From Catenulispora sp. (GTDB lineage: Bacteria; Actinomycetota; Actinomycetes; Streptomycetales; Catenulisporaceae): 35,421 nt of DNA. The notes beneath the pieces were generated by a model. That model was not told the origin of the DNA and searched no databases. It saw only the letters and a list, made by a program, of their open reading frames with translations. Both the position numbers and the translations under genes were made by a program. This document shows positions 9,429-17,440 of this stretch, piece after piece; positions within the stretch are counted from its first letter, which is position 1, and the number at the start of each line of letters is the position of its first letter. The stretch covers positions 1 to 35,421 of the forward strand of contig JABFWL010000658.1 in NCBI GenBank assembly GCA_013362315.1, in the 5' to 3' direction.

Positions 9429-10516
9429 GCACCCTGTACCCGAACTCGGCGCCGAACGGGCCGGCGGCCGCCGGCGCCGCCCCGCTGCTGTCGGTCCGGA
9501 ACCTGGTCAAGGAGTTCCCGATCCGTTCCTCCGGCCTGATCCGCAAGCAGGTCGGCGTGGTGCAGGCGGTCTCGGACATCTCCTTCGACATCTCGGCCGG
9601 CGAGACCCTGGGCCTGGTCGGCGAGTCCGGATGCGGCAAGTCCACGACCTCGCGCGCGGTGCTGCACCTGCAGCCGGCCACCTCCGGCCGGGTGGTGTTC
9701 GACGGTGTGGACCTGGCCACGGTCGGCAAGGGCGGCCTGCGCCGCCTGCGCCGCGACATGCAGCTGGTGTTCCAGGACCCGTTCGCCAGCCTGGACCCGC
9801 GCATCACCGTGAACGAGATCATCGCCGAACCGCTGCGCATCCACGGCTTGTACGGCGACAAGAGCGGCGGGCAGAAGAAGGTGTCGGACCTGATGGCCAC
9901 CGTGGGCCTCAAGCCCGAGCACGGCAACCGCTACCCGCACGAGTTCTCCGGCGGCCAGCGCCAGCGCATCGGCATCGCCCGCGCCCTGGCGCTGCGGCCG
10001 AAGCTGCTGGTGCTGGACGAGCCGGTGTCCGCCCTCGACGTGTCGATCCAGGCCGGCGTGATCAACCTGCTGGAGGAACTCCAGGACGAGCTGGGCCTGG
10101 CCTACCTGTTCGTCGCCCACGACCTGTCGGTGGTCCGGCACATCGCCGACCGCGTCGCCGTGATGTACCTGGGCAAGATCGTCGAGATCGGGCCCCGCGA
10201 CGAGCTGTTCGACCGGCCCGAGCACCCGTACACCCAGGCGCTGATCTCGGCGATCCCGATCCCGGACCCCCGGCGCGAGCGCAGCCGCGAGCGGATCCTG
10301 CTGCAGGGCGACGTGCCGTCCCCGGCGAACCCGCCGTCCGGCTGCCGCTTCCGCACCCGCTGCCCGAAGTTCCTGACTCTGACCGCGGCCGAGCAGCAGA
10401 AGTGCATCCACGAGGAGCCGGCGCTCGTCGGGCGCGGGCCGGGCGGGATGCCGACCACCCAGGACGCGGTGCACAAGGCGGCGTGCCACTACGCGGAGAC
10501 CTTGCAGGTGCTGTAG
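9425..10516 (+). CDS. Peptide ABC transporter ATPase, DppF/OppF type
   Basis: The second ATPase of the importer has 363 residues, slightly longer than usual because of a short N-terminal extension. The Walker A motif is GESGCGKS (66-73), the signature is FSGGQRQRIGIARAL and Walker B is LLVLDEPVSALD. The C-terminal oligopeptide domain has the Cys pattern GCRFRTRCPKF. It begins with GTG sharing the GTGA overlap with the stop of the DppD-like gene. It closes the operon, which ends against a convergent gene across the repeats at 10516-10571. Confidence 0.94.
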   Translation: MSTLYPNSAPNGPAAAGAAPLLSVRNLVKEFPIRSSGLIRKQVGVVQAVSDISFDISAGETLGLVGESGCGKSTTSRAVLHLQPATSGRVVFDGVDLATVGKGGLRRLRRDMQLVFQDPFASLDPRITVNEIIAEPLRIHGLYGDKSGGQKKVSDLMATVGLKPEHGNRYPHEFSGGQRQRIGIARALALRPKLLVLDEPVSALDVSIQAGVINLLEELQDELGLAYLFVAHDLSVVRHIADRVAVMYLGKIVEIGPRDELFDRPEHPYTQALISAIPIPDPRRERSRERILLQGDVPSPANPPSGCRFRTRCPKFLTLTAAEQQKCIHEEPALVGRGPGGMPTTQDAVHKAACHYAETLQVL

Positions 10517-10571
10517 GCGTCAGTGCGCCGGCATCAGTGCGCCGGCGTCAGTGCGTCAGCATCAGCGCGTC
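10516..10571. repeat. Four tandem 14-bp repeats at a convergent gene junction
   Basis: Four imperfect 14-bp units start at 10516, 10530, 10544 and 10558, with consensus GGCGTCAGTGCGCC. A partial related unit (ATGCGTCAGCAC) follows near 10588. They fill the gap between the transporter operon and the convergent PPOX gene, and the first base belongs to the stop codon of the ATPase gene. No strong hairpin terminator is otherwise visible here. Confidence 0.8.
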
Positions 10572-10583
10572 AGCACCTTGATA

Positions 10584-10973
10584 TCAATGCGTCAGCACCT
10601 TGGTCGGCCGCACGGCGATCTTCACCCGATCCTTCGCATCCGGCGGCGTGACCGGCGTGCCGTCGTACCACTCCGACAGCAGCTGGTACATCGTCGCCTC
10701 CGGGTCGTCCTCGATCTTCTCGACCACGCCGCGGACCTCGACGTAGTCGTAGCGGTTCTCGGGGTCGATGATGGAGATCGCGACGCGGGGGTCGTGGGCG
10801 ATGTTCTTGAACTTCTGGCGGTAGTTGGTGTGGGTGAACCACAGGAACTCGCCGTCGAACTTGAACCACATGGGGTTCACCTGCGGGGACCCGTCGGGGC
10901 GGATGGTGGCGAGGTCGCACAGCACCGGCCGCTCCAACACCGCGCGGGCCTTGTCGGAAATCTCAAGCGTCAT
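10584..10973 (-). CDS. PPOX-class flavin/F420-dependent enzyme
   Basis: This 129-residue protein belongs to the pyridoxamine-phosphate-oxidase-like split-barrel group (FDOR/PPOX class), where actinobacterial members bind FMN or F420. Typical features are LCDLATIRPDGSPQVNPMWFKFDGEFLWFTHTNYRQKFKNIAHDPRVAISIID, followed by YVEVRGVVEKIEDDPE and a terminal KIAVRPTKVLTH. The ATG at 10973 is chosen because the fold begins there and AAAGG precedes it. Cofactor and substrate cannot be assigned. It is about 45 bp downstream of the deaminase gene on the same strand and may be cotranscribed. Confidence 0.87.
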   Translation of the reverse strand: MTLEISDKARAVLERPVLCDLATIRPDGSPQVNPMWFKFDGEFLWFTHTNYRQKFKNIAHDPRVAISIIDPENRYDYVEVRGVVEKIEDDPEATMYQLLSEWYDGTPVTPPDAKDRVKIAVRPTKVLTH

Positions 10974-11019
10974 ACGTGGTCCCAACCTTTCAAGCCGATG
11001 CTCCCATTCCCGGGCACGA

Positions 11020-12033
11020 TCATCGCGCCTGCGCGGTGTACGTGTCGATCTCGTCGGCCAGCGCGCGCTTGGCGTCGGCGTCGAGGTAGGAGGCGTGGAC
11101 CGCGTTCTTCGCCAGCTCCGCGACACCCCGCTCGTCCAGGCCCAGCAGCTTGGCGGCGACCTCGTACTCGGTGCTCAGGTCGGTGCCGAACATCGGCGGG
11201 TCGTCGCTGTTCACCGTGATCAGCAGCCCGGCCTCGGCCATCCGGCGGATCGGGTGCTGGTCCAGGTCCTTCACCACGCCGGTGGCGAGGTTGGAGGTGG
11301 GGCAGACCTCGATCGGGATGCGGTGCTCGCCGAGGTGGGCGACCAGCTCGGGGTCCTGGACCAGGGAGGTGCCGTGGCCGATGCGCTCGGCCTTCAGGTG
11401 CCGCAGGGCGTCCCACACGGTCTGCGGGCCGGTCGACTCGCCGGCGTGCGGCACGCTGTGCAGCCCGAGGGCCAGCGCGCGCTCGAAGTACGGGGCGAAC
11501 TGCGGCCGGGGTACCCCGATCTCCGGACCGCCCAGACCGAACCCGACCAGCGCCTCCGGCTGACCGGCCTCGATCAGCGCCACGGTCTCGGCCGCCGCTT
11601 CGATGCCGGACTCGCCGGGGATGTCGAAGATCCACTTCAGGGTGAGCCCGAAGTCCCGGTACGCCGCCTGCCGCGCGTCCTCGATGGCCTCCAGATACGC
11701 CATCCCGTCGATGCCCCGCCGGGTGTGGGAGCGCGGCGTGCAGGTGAGCTCGGCGTAGCGGATGTTCTGCGCGGCCATGTCCCGCGCCACGCCGTAGGTC
11801 AGATCCCTGACGTCCTCGGCGGTGCGGATCAGGTCGACCACGCTCAGGTACAGCTCGATGAAGTGCCGGAAGTCCGTGAAGGTGAAGTACTCGGCCAGCC
11901 GCTCCGGATCGGCCGGAACGTCGGTGGCCCCCTCGTACCGGGCCGCGAGCCCGGCGACGACGTGGGGCGACGCCGACCCGACGTGGTGCACGTGGAGCTC
12001 GGCCTTGGGCAGGCCTTGGATGAAGTCGCGCAT
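11020..12033 (-). CDS. Adenosine/aminodeoxyfutalosine deaminase family hydrolase
   Basis: The 337-residue TIM-barrel amidohydrolase has all the zinc and catalytic motifs of adenosine deaminases: HVH (His14, His16), HAGE (His196 to Glu199), IGHGTS and the NSDDPP aspartates (Asp277, Asp278). The start KAELHVHHVGSASPHVVAGLA and the FGLGGPEIGVPRPQF loop resemble the actinobacterial subgroup linked to aminodeoxyfutalosine deamination in the futalosine route to menaquinone rather than classical adenosine deaminase. That substrate assignment rests on my recollection of the subgroup. No other menaquinone genes are nearby. An ordinary purine-salvage role is the alternative. Confidence 0.88.
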   Translation of the reverse strand: MRDFIQGLPKAELHVHHVGSASPHVVAGLAARYEGATDVPADPERLAEYFTFTDFRHFIELYLSVVDLIRTAEDVRDLTYGVARDMAAQNIRYAELTCTPRSHTRRGIDGMAYLEAIEDARQAAYRDFGLTLKWIFDIPGESGIEAAAETVALIEAGQPEALVGFGLGGPEIGVPRPQFAPYFERALALGLHSVPHAGESTGPQTVWDALRHLKAERIGHGTSLVQDPELVAHLGEHRIPIEVCPTSNLATGVVKDLDQHPIRRMAEAGLLITVNSDDPPMFGTDLSTEYEVAAKLLGLDERGVAELAKNAVHASYLDADAKRALADEIDTYTAQAR

Positions 12034-12048
12034 GCGCGCGATTCTGCC

Positions 12049-13152
12049 TTACCGGTGCCCGGCTGAAGCCCGGCTGCCCTCCGACCGGTGCCCGACCGGT
12101 GCCCGACCGATGCCCGGCTCGTGCTCGCTCATCCGCAGCACGATGCTGTCCCGGCCGGCCCCGAGCACGGACAGCACCAGCCCGATCGCCGCGTAGGCGG
12201 CGAACACCCAGATCGCCGTCCCCAGGCCCTGGGAGTGGAAGTACGCCACGCCGCGCACAGCATTGGTGCCCTGGAAGTTCGGCAGCCACGGGCCGATGGT
12301 CCGCCAGAACGCCGGGAGCATGTTCCGCGGCCAGGGCCCGGCGCCGGAGGGGTTGCCGAGGATCACGAACAGCCCGATGACGATCCCGGTCCCGATCAGC
12401 CCGAGGAACGTCTGCAGCCCGTTGGCGAAGACCGACACCGAGAAGACGACCAGCGTCCCGATCAGCGCCTGGAGCCACCAGTTGCCGCCCAGGAAGCCCA
12501 TGATGGTGTGCACGATCAGCGTGCCGCCGATGCCGCCCAGCACGCTGTATCCGGCCAGCATCCCGATCCGCTCCAGCGCCCGGCGCGGGGTGCGGCTCTG
12601 CATCCCGCCCATCAGCCCGACCAGCGTCGATGCCAGGTACCCGCCCACCGTCCAGGCGATGACCAGGTAGAACGGCACCAGCCCCTCCTGGTCTCCCTTG
12701 TGCGGCGGGATGACGTCGCGCACCCGCAGCGTGCGCTGCTGCGCCTGCGCGACCTGCCCGAACGCCGCCGCCAGGGCCTGCGGCGCGGCCGGCCCGATGG
12801 CCGTGGTGACGAGCAGTTCGTCGGCCGGTCCGGCCGGCGCCGGGAGATAGGCGCCCAGCACCTCCCGGTGCCTGATGGCATGCTCAGCCGCGGCGGCGCT
12901 CGCCTCCGGCTTGAGCGTGAACAGCGGCCCGGCCTGGTCCGCGGTCCTCTGGAGCTGTTGCACCGCCGGCGGCGGCGCCACGACGCCGACCGGCATCCGG
13001 TGCGGCACCTGCGGACCGTGCATGGCGCCGGTATAGGAGACGACGAACGCCAGCTGCATGAGGAGCGCCATGAACACGAAGAAGCCGATCCGCAGCCTGC
13101 GGCCCGGCTCGTCACGGTTCGCGTTGGCGGCTCGGAGGGCGGCACGGTTCAT
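12049..13152 (-). CDS. Six-helix membrane protein, possibly YhgE/Pip or DUF3533-like
   Basis: The 367-residue protein has one N-terminal helix (about 21-41), an extracytoplasmic domain of about 120 residues and five further helices. This is the layout of ABC-2-like permeases and YhgE/Pip-type membrane proteins. The extracytoplasmic part has MPVGVVAPPPAVQQLQ, which resembles the 'lpVavvn' opening of that group. I do not see an ATPase partner nearby. The last 20 or so residues are encoded partly by an 11-bp tandem repeat, so the tail may vary between strains. It is probably in the same leftward set as the deaminase. Function is unknown. Confidence 0.75.
   Translation of the reverse strand: MNRAALRAANANRDEPGRRLRIGFFVFMALLMQLAFVVSYTGAMHGPQVPHRMPVGVVAPPPAVQQLQRTADQAGPLFTLKPEASAAAAEHAIRHREVLGAYLPAPAGPADELLVTTAIGPAAPQALAAAFGQVAQAQQRTLRVRDVIPPHKGDQEGLVPFYLVIAWTVGGYLASTLVGLMGGMQSRTPRRALERIGMLAGYSVLGGIGGTLIVHTIMGFLGGNWWLQALIGTLVVFSVSVFANGLQTFLGLIGTGIVIGLFVILGNPSGAGPWPRNMLPAFWRTIGPWLPNFQGTNAVRGVAYFHSQGLGTAIWVFAAYAAIGLVLSVLGAGRDSIVLRMSEHEPGIGRAPVGHRSEGSRASAGHR
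12081..12113. repeat. Three tandem 11-bp repeats in the membrane-protein tail
   Basis: CCGACCGGTGC occurs at 12081-12091 and 12092-12102, and with one change at 12103-12113. It lies inside the C-terminal codons of the membrane-protein gene. Because 11 is not a multiple of three, gain or loss of a unit would alter the end of the protein. Confidence 0.8.
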
Positions 13153-13210
13153 GCCGGGCGGATACCCGAGCCGTCCAGCAGAATGCCGGGAATATGCCGA
13201 TTGGGTGGTT

Positions 13211-13240
13211 CTGATCCGTTTCGCCTGCTGCTGATCCGTT
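13211..13240. repeat. Direct repeat CTGATCCGTT upstream of the membrane-protein gene
   Basis: The 10-mer occurs at 13211-13220 and 13231-13240, exactly 20 bp apart (two helical turns). It lies between the start of the membrane-protein gene (13152) and the end of the next leftward gene (13239). The spacing suits a regulator binding one face of the helix, but this is only a suggestion. Confidence 0.4.
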
Positions 13241-13853
13241 ATTTACGCTTCTTCGTGCGACCCTTCGGCACTCCACCGATCATCTTCGGCATCCGGCCCA
13301 GCGTGGTCGCCGGCGTCGGGGCCGGCCGCGCCGCCTCCGAGCCGCCTTCCGGCCGCACCGCACCGCCCAGCGGGCGCATCCGCAGAATCGCCGACTCCCG
13401 GGCCCAGCGGCGCTGGTAGTCGTCGCCCTCAGGGAGGTTCAGGCGCTCGGCGTGCAGGGCCGCGGCCGCCGCGCCCCAGGCCGGGGTGCCGGGCACGACC
13501 AGCTCCACCTGGCTCAGCCAGCTGATCAGCCGGCCGCCGGCGTCCTTGCTGCGCATGCCGACCTCGACCACCCGGCCGGGCACCGCCCACATCGGCAGCG
13601 GCTGCTCGGCGCCGCCGGCCACGATGGTCACCGCGCCGTCGTGCCACACGTGCCACACCGCCTGCGGCCCGCTGCGGTCCGGTCCCTTCGCGGGCTCGGC
13701 CAGCCCGGCCGGACTCAGCCAGACCAGGCTCGACTTCTTGGCGGCCTCTTCGATCAGGGCCGCGTCGAAGTCGGGTTCCGGAACCCAGGGCGTTTCGGCG
13801 GGGGCAGCGGAGGAACTGGCGGTGCTGGAGGCGGCGGAGGACGGCTCGGGCAT
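13239..13853 (-). CDS. Conserved hypothetical protein
   Basis: This 204-residue soluble protein has no signal peptide or membrane segment. The N-terminal 20 residues are Ser/Ala-rich. The core contains SSLVWLSPAG, AVWHVWHDGAVTIVAGG and RVVEVGMRSKDAGGRLISWL, which reads as a small beta-barrel, perhaps PPOX-like. The C-terminus is basic (PKGRTKKRK). It looks like an actinobacterial conserved protein that I cannot name. Its start is 38 bp after the stop of the small ferredoxin gene on the same strand, so the two are probably cotranscribed. No strong ribosome site precedes the ATG; an in-frame TGA just upstream rules out a longer start. Confidence 0.7.
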   Translation of the reverse strand: MPEPSSAASSTASSSAAPAETPWVPEPDFDAALIEEAAKKSSLVWLSPAGLAEPAKGPDRSGPQAVWHVWHDGAVTIVAGGAEQPLPMWAVPGRVVEVGMRSKDAGGRLISWLSQVELVVPGTPAWGAAAAALHAERLNLPEGDDYQRRWARESAILRMRPLGGAVRPEGGSEAARPAPTPATTLGRMPKMIGGVPKGRTKKRK

Positions 13854-13891
13854 GGCCGTAGCGTCTCACATCTTCGGCTCCTGCCTTTCGC

Positions 13892-14029
13892 TCATATCTT
13901 CCGCAGAGTGACGGCCTTCTCCGGGCAGGCCTTCTCGCACAGGCCGCAGGTTCCACAGACGGCGGGGCGGGCGACGGCTGTGACGATCCTGGCTCCGGAC
14001 GGCACCGCCGCGCGCTGAGCCGCCCGCAT
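13892..14029 (-). CDS. Small single-cluster [4Fe-4S] ferredoxin-like protein
   Basis: A 45-codon frame ends with CGTCGLCEKACPEKAVTLRKI. This is a complete Cx2Cx2Cx3CP motif, which binds one [4Fe-4S] cluster, followed by the usual beta-strand. The N-terminal 24 residues are basic and alanine-rich and have no second Cys motif. The ATG at 14029 is in frame but has no clear ribosome site; GTG at 14005 is a possible alternative. It lies upstream of the conserved hypothetical gene on the same strand and divergent from the EamA gene. A single-cluster protein this short could be an electron carrier or a domain-sized partner of an oxidoreductase. The motif is certain; the role is unknown. Confidence 0.7.
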   Translation of the reverse strand: MRAAQRAAVPSGARIVTAVARPAVCGTCGLCEKACPEKAVTLRKI

Positions 14030-14130
14030 CGTGGGCGGCGCCGGGACCCCCTCGCGGACGCGATTACGCTGTGGGTCGCCGACATGAGTGCGTACGAGGT
14101 GAGGGGCTTACACGTGACCGGAAATCACAG

Positions 14131-15084
14131 GTGACCGCGGACAGCGTCGCGGCCGTCGCGTCCCCCGCGGCGGCCGTCGCGCCGCCGGCTCCGGTCCGTG
14201 TCTCGGCCGTGCACCGGCCGCCGAAGGCCGACATGGCGGTGCTGGGCGTCGCGGTCACCGCGGTCGGGACCTCCGGGCCGCTGATCGCGGCCGCCGCCGC
14301 GCCGGCCATGGCGATCGCCTTCTGGCGCAACGCGATAGCCACGGTGGTCTTCGCCCCGTACGTCCTCGCCCGGCGGGGGCTGCGCGCCGAACTGCGCGCG
14401 CTGGACGCCCGGACCACGCTGCTGGCGCTGGTGTCCGGCCTGATCCTGGGGGCGCACTTCGCGACCTGGACGCCGTCGGCGAAGCTGTCGTCGGTGGCGT
14501 CGGCGACGGCGTTCGCCGCGACCCAGCCGATCTTCGCCGCGATGGTGGCGCGGACGCTGGGGCACCACGTGCCGCGCCGGGCCTGGAGCGGCATCGTCGT
14601 GGCCTTCGTCGGGGTGATCGTGCTCTCCGGCGTCGACTTCCATGCCTCGCTGCGGGCGTTCGAGGGCGATCTGCTGGCGCTGACCGCGGCGGCGTTCGCC
14701 GCCGTCTACATGACGATCGGCGGAGAAGTGCGCAAGACCGCGTCGCTCCCGACCTACGCGCTGCTGTGCTACGGCGCGGCATCGGTGTTCCTCATCGGCG
14801 CGGCGCTGGTGACCGGCTCGTCGCTGGTCGGCTTCAGCGGGAACGCGTGGGCGAAGATCGGCGCGCTGACCGTGCTGGCGCAGTTCCTCGGCCACACCCT
14901 GTTCAACCGCGTCGTGAAGACGACGAGCCCGACCGTCATCTCCACGGCGATCCTGCTCGAAGTGCCGATGGCGGCGGTGATCGCCGCGCTGTTCCTGGGG
15001 CAGATCCCCTCGCTGTGGGCGATCCCGGGGGCGGTGCTGATCCTCGGCGGGCTGCTGCTCGTGGTCACCGGGAATCGCACATAA
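14131..15084 (+). CDS. EamA-family (DMT) membrane transporter
   Basis: The 317-residue protein has ten hydrophobic segments arranged as two EamA repeats, the drug/metabolite transporter layout. Signature stretches include AMAIAFWRNAIATVVFAPYVLARR, SSVASATAFAATQPIFAAMVARTLG and, in the second half, GHTLFNRVVKTTSPTVISTAILLEVPMAAVIAALFLGQIPS. The GTG at 14131 is chosen; an in-frame GTG at 14071 adds a hydrophilic stretch without family similarity. Members export amino acids, metabolites or drugs; the substrate is not evident. It is divergent from the small ferredoxin gene. Confidence 0.85.
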   Translation: MTADSVAAVASPAAAVAPPAPVRVSAVHRPPKADMAVLGVAVTAVGTSGPLIAAAAAPAMAIAFWRNAIATVVFAPYVLARRGLRAELRALDARTTLLALVSGLILGAHFATWTPSAKLSSVASATAFAATQPIFAAMVARTLGHHVPRRAWSGIVVAFVGVIVLSGVDFHASLRAFEGDLLALTAAAFAAVYMTIGGEVRKTASLPTYALLCYGAASVFLIGAALVTGSSLVGFSGNAWAKIGALTVLAQFLGHTLFNRVVKTTSPTVISTAILLEVPMAAVIAALFLGQIPSLWAIPGAVLILGGLLLVVTGNRT

Positions 15085-15105
15085 TCTCCGTCCCGGAAGT
15101 GGCGC

Positions 15106-15120
15106 GCGTCATGATGACGC
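15106..15120. promoter_or_regulatory. Dyad operator candidate before the CoA-ester lyase gene
   Basis: GCGTCAT-G-ATGACGC forms two 7-bp arms around one base, 70 bp upstream of the lyase start and 21 bp after the EamA gene stop. Such compact dyads are typical binding sites of dimeric regulators. No regulator gene is adjacent, so the assignment is tentative. Confidence 0.45.
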
Positions 15121-15190
15121 CCTAGGTGACCCGCCAGTAACGTGACCGCTATCAAGCGGTCCGTACCCACTCCCGGGAGGGAACCCACCC

Positions 15191-16156
15191 ATGTCCGAGT
15201 CCGCACGCCCGCAGCGGCCGCGCCGCTCCTGTCTGGCCGTCCCCGGTTCCAACCCGCGCTTCCTGGAGAAGGCGCAGGGCCTGCCGGCGGACCAGGTGTT
15301 CCTGGACCTGGAGGACGCCTGCGCCCCGCTGGCCAAGCCCGAGGCGCGGCACACGATCGTGAAGTTCCTCAACGAGGGGGACTGGACCGGCAAGGCGCGG
15401 GTGGTGCGGGTCAACGACTGGACCACCGAGTGGACCTACCGCGACGTGGTGACGGTGGTCGAGGGCGCGGGGCCGAACCTGGACTGCGTCATGCTGCCCA
15501 AGGTGCAGAACGCGGCCCAGGTGCAGGCGCTGGACCTGCTGCTGACCCAGATCGAGAAGACCATGGGCTTCGAGGTCGGCCGGATCGGCATCGAGGCGCA
15601 GATCGAGAACGCGGCCGGGCTGGTGAACGTCGACGAGATCGCGGCGGCCAGCCCGCGGCTGGAGACCATCATCTTCGGCCCGGCCGACTTCATGGCCTCG
15701 ATCAACATGAAGTCGCTGGTGGTGGGCGCGCTGATCCCCGGCTACCCGGCGGACCCCTACCACTACATCCTCATGCGCATCCTGATGGCCGCGCGCATGC
15801 ACAACCTGCAGGCGATCGACGGGCCGTTCCTGCAGATCCGTGACGTGGACGCGTTCCGCGAGGTCGCCGGGCGGTCGGCGGCGCTCGGTTTCGACGGCAA
15901 GTGGGTGCTGCACCCCGGCCAGGTCGAGGCGGCGAACGAGATCTACTCGCCGTCGCAGGAGGACTACGACCACGCCGAGCTGATCCTGGACGCCTACGAC
16001 TACTACACGTCCGAGGCCGGTGGGAAGAAGGGCTCGGCGATGCTGGGCGACGAGATGATCGACGAGGCCTCCCGCAAGATGGCGCTGGTCATCGCGGGCA
16101 AGGGTCGCGCCGCCGGGCTGGCGCGGACCAGCTCCTTCGAGGCTCCGGAGGCCTGA
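15191..16156 (+). CDS. HpcH/HpaI aldolase / citrate-lyase-beta-like CoA-ester lyase
   Basis: This 321-residue TIM-barrel enzyme belongs to the CitE/malyl-CoA lyase family. Family marks are RRSCLAVPGSNPRFLEKA, DQVFLDLEDACAP (metal-binding Glu/Asp), VMLPKVQN, IGIEAQIENAAGLVNVDEIA, FGPADFMASI and GKWVLHPGQVEAANEIYSP. These enzymes cleave or form malyl-CoA, beta-methylmalyl-CoA or citramalyl-CoA with Mg2+. GGGAGGG precedes the ATG. Its stop lies 2 bp before the start of an acyl-CoA dehydrogenase gene. In Streptomyces a similar lyase and dehydrogenase occur with ethylmalonyl-CoA pathway genes, so that role is possible here, but ccr and mesaconyl-CoA hydratase are not in the window. Confidence 0.9.
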   Translation: MSESARPQRPRRSCLAVPGSNPRFLEKAQGLPADQVFLDLEDACAPLAKPEARHTIVKFLNEGDWTGKARVVRVNDWTTEWTYRDVVTVVEGAGPNLDCVMLPKVQNAAQVQALDLLLTQIEKTMGFEVGRIGIEAQIENAAGLVNVDEIAAASPRLETIIFGPADFMASINMKSLVVGALIPGYPADPYHYILMRILMAARMHNLQAIDGPFLQIRDVDAFREVAGRSAALGFDGKWVLHPGQVEAANEIYSPSQEDYDHAELILDAYDYYTSEAGGKKGSAMLGDEMIDEASRKMALVIAGKGRAAGLARTSSFEAPEA

Positions 16157-16158
16157 TC

Positions 16159-17352
16159 ATGGGACGCCTGGCGCAGACCGACGGCCTGACGGACATCCAG
16201 GAGGAGATCCTGGCCACGGTGCGGACGTTCGTGGACAAGGAGATCATCCCGGTCGCGAACGAGCTGGAGCATGCCGACGAGTACCCGACGCAGATCGTCG
16301 CGGGCATGAAGGAGATGGGCCTGTTCGGGCTCATGATCCCCGAGGAGTACGGCGGCCTCGGCGAGTCGCTGCTCACCTACGCGTTGGTGGTCGAGGAGAT
16401 CGCGCGCGGCTGGATGTCGGTGTCCGGGATCCTGAACACCCACTTCATCGTGGCCTACATGATCAAGCAGCACGGCACCGAGGAGCAGAAGGCGCACTTC
16501 CTCCCCGCGATGGCCGAGGGCGAGGTGCGCGCCGCCTTCTCGATGTCGGAGCCGGCGCTCGGCTCGGACGTCGCGGCGATCACCACCAAGGGCGTGCCCG
16601 ACGGTGACGACTACCTGATCAACGGCCAGAAGATGTGGCTGACGAACGGCGGCTCGTCCACCCTGGTGGCCCTGCTGGCCCGCACCGACCTGGGCGAGGC
16701 CGCTCCGCACAAGAATCTGACGACCTTCCTGGTCGAGAAGCCCGCCGGCTTCGGCGAGGTGGCGCCCGGCCTGACCGTCCCGGGCAAGATCCAGAAGATG
16801 GGCTACAAGGGCGTCGACACCACCGAGCTGGTGTTGTCGGACTACCGGATCCCGGCGGACCGGATCCTGGGCGGCGCGCCCGGCAAGGGCTTCGCGCACA
16901 TGATGGACGGCGTCGAGGTGGGGCGCGTGAACGTCGCGGCCCGGGCCTGCGGCATCGCGATCCGGGCCTTCGAACTCGGCGCCGCCTACGCGCAGCAGCG
17001 GGCCACCTTCGGCAAGCCGATCGCCCAGCACCAGGCGATCCAGTTCAAGCTGGCCGAGATGGGCGTCAAGGTCGAGGCCGCGCACGCGATGATGGTCCGC
17101 GCGGCGAAGGTCAAGGACCAGGGCCGGCGCAACGACCTGGAAGCCGGGATGGCGAAGTACCTCGCCGCCGAGTACTGCAAGGAGGTCGTCGAGGACTCCT
17201 TCCGGATCCACGGCGGCTACGGCTACTCGAAGGAGTACGAGATCGAGCGGCTGTACCGGGAGGCGCCGATGCTGCTGATCGGGGAGGGGACAGCGGAGAT
17301 CCAGAAGATGATCATTGGACGTCGCCTCCTCGAAGACTACAAGGCCAAGTAA
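16159..17352 (+). CDS. Acyl-CoA dehydrogenase
   Basis: The 397-residue FAD flavoenzyme has the normal length of the family. It introduces a 2,3 double bond into an acyl-CoA and passes electrons to ETF. Visible motifs are IPEEYGGLG, AFSMSEPALGSDVAAI (FAD/substrate contact), GQKMWLTNGG, RATFGKPIAQHQAIQFKLAEM, QVVEDS-type helix FRIHGGYGYSKEYEIERLYREA and the catalytic-glutamate region LIGEGTAEIQKMIIGRRLL. GGAGG lies 8 bp before the ATG. It is coupled to the CoA-ester lyase gene, which suggests a short-branched CoA thioester such as methylsuccinyl-CoA, though the usual methylsuccinyl-CoA dehydrogenase is longer. Substrate is therefore open. Confidence 0.93.
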   Translation: MGRLAQTDGLTDIQEEILATVRTFVDKEIIPVANELEHADEYPTQIVAGMKEMGLFGLMIPEEYGGLGESLLTYALVVEEIARGWMSVSGILNTHFIVAYMIKQHGTEEQKAHFLPAMAEGEVRAAFSMSEPALGSDVAAITTKGVPDGDDYLINGQKMWLTNGGSSTLVALLARTDLGEAAPHKNLTTFLVEKPAGFGEVAPGLTVPGKIQKMGYKGVDTTELVLSDYRIPADRILGGAPGKGFAHMMDGVEVGRVNVAARACGIAIRAFELGAAYAQQRATFGKPIAQHQAIQFKLAEMGVKVEAAHAMMVRAAKVKDQGRRNDLEAGMAKYLAAEYCKEVVEDSFRIHGGYGYSKEYEIERLYREAPMLLIGEGTAEIQKMIIGRRLLEDYKAK

Positions 17353-17380
17353 ACCTCCAGGTCAGGGCTGACAACGCGAA

Positions 17381-17424
17381 CGCCCGCCGATCTTCGGGTG
17401 TTGATTCCCGGGGATCGGCGGGCG
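17381..17424 (+). terminator. Terminator after the acyl-CoA dehydrogenase gene
   Basis: A perfect 12-bp stem (17381-17392 with 17413-17424) encloses a 20-nt loop, 29 bp after the stop codon. It marks the end of the host transcription unit just before the integrated element. Confidence 0.75.
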
Positions 17425-17440
17425 GTGTCGTGTTTTGGTC

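Noticed and set aside
14114-14134. Seven-codon frame (GTG to TGA) overlapping the EamA start
   Set aside because: It could be a tiny upstream frame coupled to the transporter, but it has no distinct signal and is expected by chance in GC-rich sequence.
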